A DNA stretch of 15,862 bases, from positions 1 through 15,862 of the forward strand of contig JAFYRB010000069.1 in assembly GCA_017559615.1 (NCBI GenBank), given 5' to 3'. How positions within the stretch are numbered: the first letter of the stretch is position 1; every line of letters starts with the position of its first letter. The DNA is from Alistipes sp. (GTDB lineage Bacteria > Bacteroidota > Bacteroidia > Bacteroidales > Rikenellaceae). The translations under genes were made by a program, and so were the position numbers. Positions 7,526 to 14,439 of the stretch are shown here, piece by piece. Under the pieces are notes generated by a model. It made no database searches, had not been told where the DNA came from, and saw nothing but the letters and a program-made list of their open reading frames with translations.

Positions 7526-8095
7526 TTATTTCTCTCCTCGAAGTTCCTTAAAACAGTGACGGCAAATAGGTTGATAGGTATCCTGCGCACCGAGCAACAC
7601 CTGCTTATCATCCTGAGTAAGACGGTGAGAGTGGTGCGCCAAGTCGCCACAACGCACACAGATGGCGTGCACCTTTGTGACATACTCCGCAGTAGCCATA
7701 AGCGCAGGCATAGGACCAAATGGAACACCCATATAGTCCATATCCAAGCCCGCAACAATCACACGAATACCGCTATCGGCCAACTTACGGCACACCTCGA
7801 CAATACCATCGTCGAAGAACTGCGCCTCGTCGATACCCACAACATCTACGTCGGTTGCCAGAAGCAGAATATTCTGCGCCGACTCCACGGGCGTAGACTG
7901 TATGGCATTCGAGTCGTGCGACACAACCTCCACCTCGGAGTAGCGCACGTCGATAGATGGCTTAAAAATCTCAACCTTGAGGTTAGCAAACTGCGCGCGC
8001 TTCATACGACGTATAAGCTCCTCGGTCTTTCCCGAGAACATCGAGCCACAGACAACCTCTATCCAACCCTTATGCTTATTACTCTCTAAAAACAT
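7526..8095 (-). CDS. tdk: Thymidine kinase, type II (189 aa)
   Basis: Phosphorylates thymidine (and deoxyuridine) with ATP in the pyrimidine salvage pathway. The P-loop GSMFSGKT is at 17-24 and the Walker-B/catalytic segment DEAQFFDD follows in the middle of the protein, with its Glu expected to be the general base. A structural zinc site is visible as CVRCG and CRHC. The YQPICRHC region is the lasso loop that holds the thymine base. Length is normal for bacterial type II enzymes, and the sequence resembles Bacteroides Tdk from memory ([19 protein letters not shown], then [12 protein letters not shown]). It lies 20 bp after murA and 3 bp before the tsaC-type gene. The ATG at 8093-8095 leaves a short, family-typical N-terminal extension. 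Confidence 0.96.
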   Translation of the reverse strand: MFLESNKHKGWIEVVCGSMFSGKTEELIRRMKRAQFANLKVEIFKPSIDVRYSEVEVVSHDSNAIQSTPVESAQNILLLATDVDVVGIDEAQFFDDGIVEVCRKLADSGIRVIVAGLDMDYMGVPFGPMPALMATAEYVTKVHAICVRCGDLAHHSHRLTQDDKQVLLGAQDTYQPICRHCFKELRGEK

Positions 8096-8115
8096 TATCT
8101 CTATTAAGTTATAAA

Positions 8116-9426
8116 TTACTCATCCAAACGGATAATCTTGGCACCCAGAGCATTAAGACGTGTATCGATATCACGATAGCCACGGTCAATCTGCTCGATA
8201 TTCTGAATAGTACTTGTACCCTCGGCACTCATAGCCGCAATCAACAACGCCACACCCGCACGGATATCTGGCGAGGTCATATTCGCAGCACGTAGTGGCA
8301 AGCGGTGGTCAAGACCAATAACCGTAGCACGATGAGGATCGCAGAGGATAATCTGCGCACCCATATCAATGAGCTTATCGACGAAGAAGAGACGGCTCTC
8401 GAACATCTTCTGGTGGATAAGCACCGAACCCTTAGCCTGCGTTGCTACAACCAAGAAGATAGACAACAAATCTGGCGTAAGGCCTGGCCACGGAGCATCG
8501 GCAATGGTCATAATCGAGCCATCGATAAAGCTCTCGATGCTGTAAGTATCCTGTGCAGGGATATAGATATCGTCGCCACGCTGCTCGAAGCGGATACCCA
8601 TACGCGCAAACTGCTGTGGGATGATACCGAGGTTGTCGTACGATACGTTCTTGATGGTAAGCTCCGAGCGTGTCATAGCCGCCATACCGATGAAGCTACC
8701 CACCTCAATCATATCTGGGAGCATGGTATGCTCCGTACCTCCGAGCGACTCCACACCATCAATCGTAAGCAAGTTCGAGGCGATGCCCGAAATCTTTGCT
8801 CCCATACGGTTAAGCATCTTACACAACTGCTGCAAGTATGGCTCACACGCCGCGTTGTAGATAGTCGTACGGCCCTCGGCAAGCACAGCCGCCATAACGA
8901 TATTGGCAGTACCCGTAACCGAAGCCTCGTCAAGAAGCATATACGTACCCTTAAGACGCTTTGCCTCAACGGTATAGAACTCATCGCTGATATCGAAATT
9001 GAAGTCCGCACCGAGCTTCTGGAAGCCGAGGAAGTGAGTATCGAGACGACGGCGACCAATCTTATCGCCACCCGGCTTTGGCATAAAGCCTACGCCGAAA
9101 CGCGTAAGGAGTGGACCAATCATCATCACCGAGCCACGCAGACGGCGGCAACGCTTATGGTAGTCCGACGTACGCAAGTACTCAAGGTCTATCTCATCGG
9201 CCTGAATTGCAAAGCAATCATCACCCATACGCTCCACCTTAACACCCATCTTCTGCAAAAGTTCGAGAAGCTGCATAACATCCGAGATAATCGGCACGTT
9301 GTGCAACACCACACGCTCTGGGGTTAGCAACGCAGCACATATAATCTGAAGGGCCTCATTCTTGGCACCTTGTGGCACAATCTCACCCTTTAGGCGATGA
9401 CCACCCTCAACAACAAATTTTGCCAT
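8116..9426 (-). CDS. murA: UDP-N-acetylglucosamine 1-carboxyvinyltransferase (436 aa)
   Basis: Catalyses the first committed step of peptidoglycan synthesis, transfer of enolpyruvate from PEP to UDP-GlcNAc in the cytoplasm. Two inside-out alpha/beta domains of EPSP-synthase type are evident across the length. The substrate-binding GAKNEAL motif has K22 and N23, matching E. coli numbering. The catalytic-loop motif is [14 protein letters not shown], in which D121 replaces the Cys115 of E. coli. Enzymes with Asp here (for example in mycobacteria) are active but are not alkylated by fosfomycin, so intrinsic resistance of this enzyme is expected. The C-terminal part has the usual DIRAG segment. 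It is the first gene of the murA-tdk-tsaC-thioesterase operon, with a promoter at 9488-9495, and lacks a Shine-Dalgarno. Confidence 0.97.
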   Translation of the reverse strand: MAKFVVEGGHRLKGEIVPQGAKNEALQIICAALLTPERVVLHNVPIISDVMQLLELLQKMGVKVERMGDDCFAIQADEIDLEYLRTSDYHKRCRRLRGSVMMIGPLLTRFGVGFMPKPGGDKIGRRRLDTHFLGFQKLGADFNFDISDEFYTVEAKRLKGTYMLLDEASVTGTANIVMAAVLAEGRTTIYNAACEPYLQQLCKMLNRMGAKISGIASNLLTIDGVESLGGTEHTMLPDMIEVGSFIGMAAMTRSELTIKNVSYDNLGIIPQQFARMGIRFEQRGDDIYIPAQDTYSIESFIDGSIMTIADAPWPGLTPDLLSIFLVVATQAKGSVLIHQKMFESRLFFVDKLIDMGAQIILCDPHRATVIGLDHRLPLRAANMTSPDIRAGVALLIAAMSAEGTSTIQNIEQIDRGYRDIDTRLNALGAKIIRLDE

Positions 9427-9487
9427 AGCTATATCGTTTTTCTATTTTGTTTCTTCACTTATGCCCACGAAGGCACCATTATGATGT

Positions 9488-9495
9488 CAAAGGTA
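9488..9495 (-). promoter_or_regulatory. Promoter -7 element of the murA operon
   Basis: TACCTTTG on the minus strand fits TAnnTTTG. The -33 region is weak (CTTTAA near 9514-9517). It lies about 60 bp before the murA start. The segment from -7 into the leader (9471-9501) closely resembles the promoter segment of the 408-712 repeats: 21 of 24 positions match by eye. No clear intrinsic terminator follows ung (9574) upstream of it, so some read-through from ung is possible. Confidence 0.6.
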
Positions 9496-9573
9496 CAAAA
9501 AATTTTGGGAATTAAAGCCCCTTTTTCGCCTCTTTTATCACATATTTTTTACTCTCGGGAGCTAACCCGCAGA

Positions 9574-10239
9574 TTACCACTCGATGACCTGCTTTCCCAT
9601 TGCGCGGAGATAGTCGTTTGCAGCGGAGAAGTGCTTACAACCAAAGAAGCCTCGGTAGGCCGATAGTGGCGATGGATGCACCGCCTTGAGGATAAGGTTC
9701 TCACGAGGGTTGGCAATAGCACCCTTCTTCTGCGCATAACTACCCCACAGCATATAGACCACACCCTGCTTTCGCTCGGCGATAGCCCTAACCACAGCAT
9801 CCGTAAACTGCTCCCAGCCACGTCCCGCGTGCGAGGCTGCCGTATGCGCCCTTACGGTAAGCACAGCGTTTAGAAGAAGCACACCCTGCTCTGCCCAGCG
9901 GTCGAGGTTTCCTGACGAGGGGATAGGAGTGCCAACATCCGAAGCCACCTCCTTAAAGATATTCTGCAACGAGGGTGGAAACTGCACACCATCATTCACC
10001 GAGAAGCAGAGACCATTGGCCTGTCCAGGGCCGTGATAGGGATCCTGACCAATGATAACGACCTTCAAATCATCGAACTTACACTTATCGAAGGCACGAA
10101 ATATGTTACCTCCCGCAGGATATACAACACCCGAGGCATATTCTGCCTTCACGAACTTTACAAGCTCCTCGAAATAGGGTTTCGAGAACTCCTCGCCAAG
10201 AATCGCCTTCCAATCCTCGGCTATACGAACATCTGCCAT
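9574..10239 (-). CDS. ung: Uracil-DNA glycosylase, family 1 (221 aa)
   Basis: Removes uracil from DNA by cleaving the N-glycosidic bond, starting base excision repair. The water-activating loop GQDPYHGPGQANG carries the catalytic D66, and the DNA-intercalation/His loop HPSPLSAYRGFF carries H188. FPPSLQNIFKE and the LLLNAVLTVR segment are also typical. Length matches family 1 enzymes. I start at the ATG at 10237-10239 rather than the in-frame TTG two codons upstream, because MADVRI gives a normal N-terminus. The gene is monocistronic in appearance, 147 bp upstream of murA, and divergent from the MORN-like gene with overlapping promoters. Confidence 0.97.
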   Translation of the reverse strand: MADVRIAEDWKAILGEEFSKPYFEELVKFVKAEYASGVVYPAGGNIFRAFDKCKFDDLKVVIIGQDPYHGPGQANGLCFSVNDGVQFPPSLQNIFKEVASDVGTPIPSSGNLDRWAEQGVLLLNAVLTVRAHTAASHAGRGWEQFTDAVVRAIAERKQGVVYMLWGSYAQKKGAIANPRENLILKAVHPSPLSAYRGFFGCKHFSAANDYLRAMGKQVIEW

Positions 10240-10253
10240 ACACAATATTTTAA

Positions 10254-10284
10254 TTGCGAAGATAGAATATTTTTACTACATTTG
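10254..10284 (+). promoter_or_regulatory. Rightward promoter for the MORN-like gene and alkaline phosphatase
   Basis: TTG at 10254-10256, a 20 nt spacer, then TACATTTG (followed by C) at 10277-10284 matches the Bacteroidota -33/-7 pattern. Transcription would begin near 10291, giving a very short leader before the ATG at 10303. It overlaps the opposing ung promoter almost completely. Confidence 0.65.
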
Positions 10285-10290
10285 CAAAAA
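10257..10290 (-). promoter_or_regulatory. Leftward promoter of ung, overlapping the opposite promoter
   Basis: On the minus strand TTTTTG lies at 10285-10290, then 20 nt, then TATCTTCG at 10257-10264, a one-base variant of TAnnTTTG. The start site would fall near 10250, about 10 nt before the ATG. Its -33 element abuts the -7 element of the rightward promoter. Confidence 0.55.
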
Positions 10291-10302
10291 GTAATATTGA
10301 GT

Positions 10303-10818
10303 ATGGATGTGGAGCATATAATTCAGAACTTCAAGAAGCACTTTCTTCGCGACGAGGTGGCTCCTATGCGGGATATTCTGGAGTATCACGACATCAGGAG
10401 TTGGGGCGTTGAGGATGGTGGCACGATTTCGGGTTTCGGGTGGATTGAACACGAGATAAGCTTCTCGGGCGCATATATGCCCCTTACGCGCCATAGCGTA
10501 GGTATTATTGGCGAGGAGAAGATTCTCAATAGCGACCTTGGCTATGCCACCGAGGATGTTGTGGCAGGCGTGAAGTATATAGAACGCAGCGACCACTCCG
10601 AGAAGATTTACATAGCGGGCGAAATTCCCGACACGATGCTTGTGGAGCGTGACGCAGAGGGGCGTATCACGTTTTGCGGTATGCAGGAGTGTGGAGTGCG
10701 TCACGGTCTTGGCGTAGAGTTTCTCTCGGAGGGCAAGATTGTGGTGCAGCGTCGTGGCATCTGGCAACGTGGTGCGCTGACTCACTGCTGGGAGAATGGC
10801 AAATTTGTAAAATTGTAA
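10303..10818 (+). CDS. Hypothetical protein with a MORN-like C-terminal end (171 aa)
   Basis: I do not recognise this as a named family. It has no signal peptide or membrane segment, so it is probably cytoplasmic. The N-terminus (MDVEHIIQNFKKHFLRDE) is likely helical. The body is acidic with short beta-type stretches. The C-terminal 45 residues show the glycine spacing of MORN-type repeats: a GVRHGLG segment, then GIWQRGA, then ENGKFV. These hairpin repeats typically mediate binding or simply end beta-rich folds. The open frame continues upstream to 10033, but the ATG at 10303 is chosen because the upstream part overlaps ung antisense and the promoter lies at 10254-10284. Only 18 bp separate it from the alkaline phosphatase, so the two are probably co-transcribed. 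Confidence 0.8.
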   Translation: MDVEHIIQNFKKHFLRDEVAPMRDILEYHDIRSWGVEDGGTISGFGWIEHEISFSGAYMPLTRHSVGIIGEEKILNSDLGYATEDVVAGVKYIERSDHSEKIYIAGEIPDTMLVERDAEGRITFCGMQECGVRHGLGVEFLSEGKIVVQRRGIWQRGALTHCWENGKFVKL

Positions 10819-10836
10819 TAACTTAAAATCTTGATT

Positions 10837-11901
10837 ATGCGAAGATTATCTCTTATATTAGCATCAATGCTTCTGTCGCTTACAACTATCACAGCACAGG
10901 AGCCTATCAAGAACATTATATTCCTTATTGGCGATGGTATGGGCCTGGCATCAGCGACAATGATGCAGGTTGAGAACGGTTACAACGAAACTATCTTCGA
11001 CCGCGCGGAGAACATCGCACTACAAAAGACCTACTCGGCGGATAATCGCGTTACCGACTCGGCAGCATCGGGTACGGCATTGGCAACGGGATATAAGACC
11101 AACAACACCTACCTCGGCGTGACACCCGACGGCACTGCGGTGGAGTCGCTTATGGAGGTGGCGCAGAGCAAGGGTATGGCAACGGGCGTAGTAGTTACGA
11201 CATATCTTCAGCACGCCACGCCTGCGGCATTCTATGCCCATATCCCCAGCCGTCACGACTACCTCGCAATTACCGAGCAGCTCCTTGCAAGTTCGCTCGA
11301 TGTGGCAATAGGTGGAGGCAAGGCCTTCTTTGCGGAGCTATATGGCGAGAAGCTCGACAAAAGGGTTAAGCAACACGGCTATACCCTTGCCGAGAGCCTC
11401 AATGATATATCAAAAATAGATGCTAATCAGCGAGTTATGGCTCTGGTAGCAGATAAGGAGCTTGAGGAGCGCAAGGGATATCTCGCCGCAGCAACACGCG
11501 AGGCGTTACGTCTTTTGGAGGATAACAACAATGGCTTTGTGCTGATGGTCGAGGGTTCGCTAATAGATGGTATGGGCCACGCCAACGATGCCATAGCGCA
11601 GCAGGGTGAGATGCTCGACTTTATGGCGGCTATGGAGGTTGCCGTAGAGTATGCCAATAACACCCCTGGCACCTTGGTAGTAGTAACAGGAGATCACGAG
11701 ACTGGAGGTCTCTCGATTGTGAGTTGCGATGCCAACTTCTGCCTCTCGGAGCAGGGCGTGGAGTATCGCTGGACAACGGGTGGCCACTCTGGCACGATGC
11801 TACCTATATATCTATATGGCTGTGGTGCCGAGCAGATTAACGGCATTATGGAGAATTCCGAGCTGGGCGCAAAATTAAAGGGGTTGCTATCACTACGATA
11901 G
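10837..11901 (+). CDS. Secreted alkaline phosphatase, PhoA family (354 aa)
   Basis: A metal-dependent phosphomonoesterase predicted to act in the periplasm. A Sec signal peptide ends at about A20 (TITA-Q). The complete active site is visible: D33 in IGDGMG, nucleophile S75 in TDSAASGT, H126 in HATPAAF, R139 in PSRHDY, E239, D244 and H248 in VEGSLIDGMGH, D286/H287 in TGDHETGG, and H317 in GGHSG. His at the E. coli D153 position is the variant found in animal and many bacterial enzymes and usually goes with different magnesium affinity. At 354 residues it is compact, lacking the inserted crown-type domain of larger members. The ATG at 10837 is preferred over an upstream TTG at 10831. No Pho box can be identified, so phosphate control is unknown. 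Confidence 0.95.
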   Translation: MRRLSLILASMLLSLTTITAQEPIKNIIFLIGDGMGLASATMMQVENGYNETIFDRAENIALQKTYSADNRVTDSAASGTALATGYKTNNTYLGVTPDGTAVESLMEVAQSKGMATGVVVTTYLQHATPAAFYAHIPSRHDYLAITEQLLASSLDVAIGGGKAFFAELYGEKLDKRVKQHGYTLAESLNDISKIDANQRVMALVADKELEERKGYLAAATREALRLLEDNNNGFVLMVEGSLIDGMGHANDAIAQQGEMLDFMAAMEVAVEYANNTPGTLVVVTGDHETGGLSIVSCDANFCLSEQGVEYRWTTGGHSGTMLPIYLYGCGAEQINGIMENSELGAKLKGLLSLR

Positions 11902-11907
11902 CACCCC
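11880..11907 (-). terminator. Hairpin spanning the overlapping stop codons of alkaline phosphatase and mntP
   Basis: GGGGTTGCTATC (11880-11891) pairs with GATAGCACCCC (11897-11907) with one bulged T and loop ACTAC. On the minus strand it is followed by TTTAATTTT, a reasonable U-tract, so it can end the nfo-GH53-mntP transcript. On the plus strand the downstream sequence (TAAATGTTCT) is a poor U-tract, so function in that direction is less certain. Both stop codons, TAG at 11899-11901 (+) and TAG at 11893-11895 (-), lie inside it. Confidence 0.75.
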
Positions 11908-12456
11908 TAAATGTTCTAAAAGAATCTTTATGCCGAGGTATATAAGAATTATACCTCCGAGAATTCCCGCCTTGCCGCCAAGCCAGCTGCCTACCTTTCG
12001 GCCAAGCAGAACTCCCGCAGCAGAGATCGCAAAGGTCACAACACCTATCACCGTTGCGGCAATCCAGATATTAACATCGAGAAATGCCATAGTAATACCT
12101 ACGGCTAACGCGTCGATGCTTGTTGCTATGGCCATCACAAACATCTTACGTGGCGCGAAATCGCCATCCTGCTTCTCATCATCACCCCATATCGCCTCAC
12201 GAATCATATTTCCGCCAATAAGTACCAACAGCGCAAATGCCAACCAGTGGTCGACATCCGTCACAACGCCCGCAAAGCTATGGCCAAGGAGATAGCCTAT
12301 GACAGGCATAAGTGCCTGAAAACCACCAAACCAACCTCCAGCAATCATCGCGTGACGGCGAGTAACACTACGTGCCGAAAGGCCCTTACCCAACGACACA
12401 GCGAAGGCATCCATAGCCAAACCAATGGCTATCAAAATCAACTCTGTAAATCCCAT
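11893..12456 (-). CDS. mntP: Manganese efflux pump MntP (187 aa)
   Basis: A six-helix inner-membrane exporter that protects cells from excess Mn(II). The two pseudo-symmetric halves each carry the expected membrane Asp: D16 in LAMDAFAVSLGKG and D115 in TSIDALAVG. Hydrophobic helices lie at about 3-23, 38-60, 66-86, 105-125, 130-150 and 163-183. The family's GGWFGGFQ segment sits in the second helix. Length is typical. It is the last gene of a leftward operon, 11 bp after the GH53 gene. There is no room for the yybP-ykoY manganese riboswitch that controls mntP in some bacteria, so any Mn response would have to act on the operon promoter. Its last codons overlap the convergent phosphatase gene by 9 bp. 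Confidence 0.95.
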   Translation of the reverse strand: MGFTELILIAIGLAMDAFAVSLGKGLSARSVTRRHAMIAGGWFGGFQALMPVIGYLLGHSFAGVVTDVDHWLAFALLVLIGGNMIREAIWGDDEKQDGDFAPRKMFVMAIATSIDALAVGITMAFLDVNIWIAATVIGVVTFAISAAGVLLGRKVGSWLGGKAGILGGIILIYLGIKILLEHLGVLS

Positions 12457-12467
12457 TCTCTCTTTAT

Positions 12468-13442
12468 TTAACGATTATACGCATCCAAAGCCTCGGTTGC
12501 CGCACCACTCTCGTCGAAGAGCTTTCCCCACTGTGGCGATGTAGCCTCCCAGATAAATGTTCCGCGGCCCAAGCCGTTAGGCAACGAACTAACAATACGC
12601 TCAATATCAACATAGTAGTCGCGATACTCAACAACGATTAGCGGCTTATTATATCGCTCCACGAGGTCACAAGCATTACGCTCCAACTCCTCCAACGTGC
12701 CGTGCCACTCGGGGTAGTACGACTGTCCTATAAGGTCATACTCAACGCCATATTCGGCCATAGCATCGAAGAAGCGCTGCGACTCTTCGGCCTGACCACC
12801 CAACGCCACGTGAAGCATAATCTCGGCAGATGGAGCATACTCCCTAACAGCACGCACGCCCTCGCGCAACAAGCCACAAAGTCCCTCAAATGAGTGACGC
12901 ACAGAGCCATAAGGCCAGCACATACCATTGCTAACCTCGTTACCTACTTGCACCATATCGGGCATCGTACCCTGTGCTTCAAGAGCCTGAAGCACCTCAC
13001 GTGTATGCTCATAGAGCGCCTCACGCACCTCATCATAGGAGTAGGTCTGCCACGCCTGTGGCATAATCTGCTTTGCGGGGTCGGCCCAATTATCCGAGTA
13101 GTGGAAGTCCAACAAGAAGTACATACCTGCCTCCTTGATACGCTTCGCCATCTTTAGCGTATGCTCCAAGTCACAGTAGCCATCGCGCTGCGAGTAGCCA
13201 AGTTCCGACTTCGGATTCACAAAGATACGCAAACGGATATAGTTCATACCATTATCGCGGAGAATCTCTATAGCATCGCCCTCAACACCTCCGTCCGAGA
13301 AGCGCACGCCACTATCCTCCTGCCACTGCAGCCACGAGATATCCGCACCTACGGCATAAGGTCGCTCAATTGTCACTTGCGCGTTGAGCGCCTCGACGCA
13401 CAACAAAGCCATAATCATCACTACTATCCGTCTCATATTCAT
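12468..13442 (-). CDS. Exported GH53 arabinogalactan endo-beta-1,4-galactanase (324 aa)
   Basis: The family cleaves beta-1,4-galactan, as in type I arabinogalactan side chains of pectin. A signal peptide ends at about A21 (LNA-Q). Unlike the GH13 enzyme it has no lipobox, so it is probably periplasmic or secreted. The fold is a single (beta/alpha)8 barrel, and the visible family motifs are FHYSDNWADP, GNEVSNG with acid/base E169, VVEYRDYY with nucleophile E272, and GTFIWEATSP. There are no accessory binding modules. It lies 19 bp after nfo and 11 bp before mntP, with no SusC/D, transporter or other galactan gene alongside, which is unusual for a Bacteroidales polysaccharide enzyme. Two in-frame ATGs (13442 and 13436) are equally possible starts. 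Confidence 0.92.
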   Translation of the reverse strand: MNMRRIVVMIMALLCVEALNAQVTIERPYAVGADISWLQWQEDSGVRFSDGGVEGDAIEILRDNGMNYIRLRIFVNPKSELGYSQRDGYCDLEHTLKMAKRIKEAGMYFLLDFHYSDNWADPAKQIMPQAWQTYSYDEVREALYEHTREVLQALEAQGTMPDMVQVGNEVSNGMCWPYGSVRHSFEGLCGLLREGVRAVREYAPSAEIMLHVALGGQAEESQRFFDAMAEYGVEYDLIGQSYYPEWHGTLEELERNACDLVERYNKPLIVVEYRDYYVDIERIVSSLPNGLGRGTFIWEATSPQWGKLFDESGAATEALDAYNR

Positions 13443-13461
13443 TAAGTTTTGTTTATTACCA

Positions 13462-14307
13462 CTACAAATTTGCGAAGCCCTTCAACTGCGCAATCTCCTC
13501 CGCCCAGCGAGCCTCATCGGGAGTCTCCAGAACAAGCGGAATATTATCAAAACGCGCATCGCCCATAATATATCGGAAGCACTCCCAGCCTATCTCGCCA
13601 TCGCCAAGAGGGGCGTGACGGTCCACGCGGCTACCCAGCGGCTTTAGGGCATCGTTAAGGTGCATACCACGCAGATATTTGAAGCCTACGATGCGCTCAA
13701 ACTCCGAAAACGTAGCATCCAACGCCTCCTTCGTGCGAAGGTCATAGCCCGCAGCAAACGAGTGGCAAGTATCAAGGCATACACCCACGCGGCTCTTATC
13801 CTCAACCCTCTCGATAATATATGCCAAATGCTCGAACTTATAACCGAGGTTCGAGCCCTGTCCCGCGGTGTTCTCGATAACCGCCGTAACACCCTTCGTG
13901 CGCTCCAGAGCCAAGTTTATAGACTCCGCAACGAGGGCCAACGACTCCTCCTCGCTAATCTTCTTAAGATGGCTACCAGGGTGGAAGTTCAACCTATCGA
14001 GTCCGAGCAACTCGCAACGGCGCATCTCCTCGATAAACGACTCGCGCGACTTCTCCAAACCCTCCGCTTCGGGATGTCCGAGGTTGATGAGATAGCTATC
14101 GTGAGGCAACACCTGATGTGGGGCATAACCCGCCGCACTCATCATCTCGCGAAACTGTGCTATCTGGCTATCAGTCAGCGCGGGAGCCACCCACTGTCGC
14201 TGATTCTTGGTAAACAATGCAAACGCCGTAGCGCCTATATCCTTTGCATTCTTGATGGCATTCTCAACACCACCCGATGCACTTACGTGAGCTCCTATAT
14301 ATTTCAT
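13462..14307 (-). CDS. nfo: Deoxyribonuclease IV / AP endonuclease IV (281 aa)
   Basis: A zinc-dependent endonuclease that nicks DNA 5' to abasic sites and processes damaged 3' ends in base excision repair. The TIM-barrel family signatures are complete, and residue numbers coincide with those of E. coli Nfo: H69 (PHDSYLINL), H109 (NFHPGSH), E145 (ENTAG), the [12 protein letters not shown] segment with Asp and His ligands, HLNDA, DRHAPLG, and the final LETP Glu. I start at the ATG at 14305-14307, giving [13 protein letters not shown], the normal family start; an in-frame ATG seven codons upstream would add MHKEVNC and lies closer to the promoter. First gene of the nfo-GH53-mntP operon. It repairs the product of ung but is a separate transcription unit. 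Confidence 0.96.
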   Translation of the reverse strand: MKYIGAHVSASGGVENAIKNAKDIGATAFALFTKNQRQWVAPALTDSQIAQFREMMSAAGYAPHQVLPHDSYLINLGHPEAEGLEKSRESFIEEMRRCELLGLDRLNFHPGSHLKKISEEESLALVAESINLALERTKGVTAVIENTAGQGSNLGYKFEHLAYIIERVEDKSRVGVCLDTCHSFAAGYDLRTKEALDATFSEFERIVGFKYLRGMHLNDALKPLGSRVDRHAPLGDGEIGWECFRYIMGDARFDNIPLVLETPDEARWAEEIAQLKGFANL

Positions 14308-14348
14308 ACAATTAACTTCTTTATGCAATAAATATCTTTTCTACATCA

Positions 14349-14356
14349 CAAAGATA
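14349..14356 (-). promoter_or_regulatory. Promoter -7 element of the nfo-GH53-mntP operon
   Basis: TATCTTTG on the minus strand fits TAnnTTTG, about 42 nt before the chosen nfo start. No convincing -33 element is seen at the right spacing. It lies back to back with the DUF3078 promoter, the two -7 elements being 23 bp apart. Confidence 0.6.
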
Positions 14357-14379
14357 GCAAAAATTTGAGAAAAATTCGT

Positions 14380-14397
14380 TATATTTGCATTGCAAAT
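14380..14397 (+). promoter_or_regulatory. Promoter -7 element of the DUF3078-type gene with an overlapping inverted repeat
   Basis: TATATTTG followed by C at 14380-14387 fits TAnnTTTGC. The perfect inverted repeat ATTTGCA-T-TGCAAAT (14383-14397) covers the end of the -7 element and the expected start site, a placement suited to a repressor operator; that role is inference. The -33 element is poor. The leader is about 46 nt. Confidence 0.55.
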
Positions 14398-14439
14398 AGT
14401 TATCCTTGCATAGAAATTAATTATAATACACGACACATT

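Noticed and set aside
8305..9327. Rightward open frame (340 codons) opposite murA
   Set aside because: It lies wholly within murA, is rich in Arg, His and Thr as expected of a reverse-strand shadow, and has no recognisable domain.
10033..10302. N-terminal extension of the MORN-like gene
   Set aside because: It overlaps ung antisense and would require transcription to begin upstream of the promoter at 10254-10284; the ATG at 10303 fits the promoter.
12457..12467. yybP-ykoY manganese riboswitch before mntP
   Set aside because: Only 11 bp lie between the GH53 stop and the mntP start, far too short for the riboswitch.
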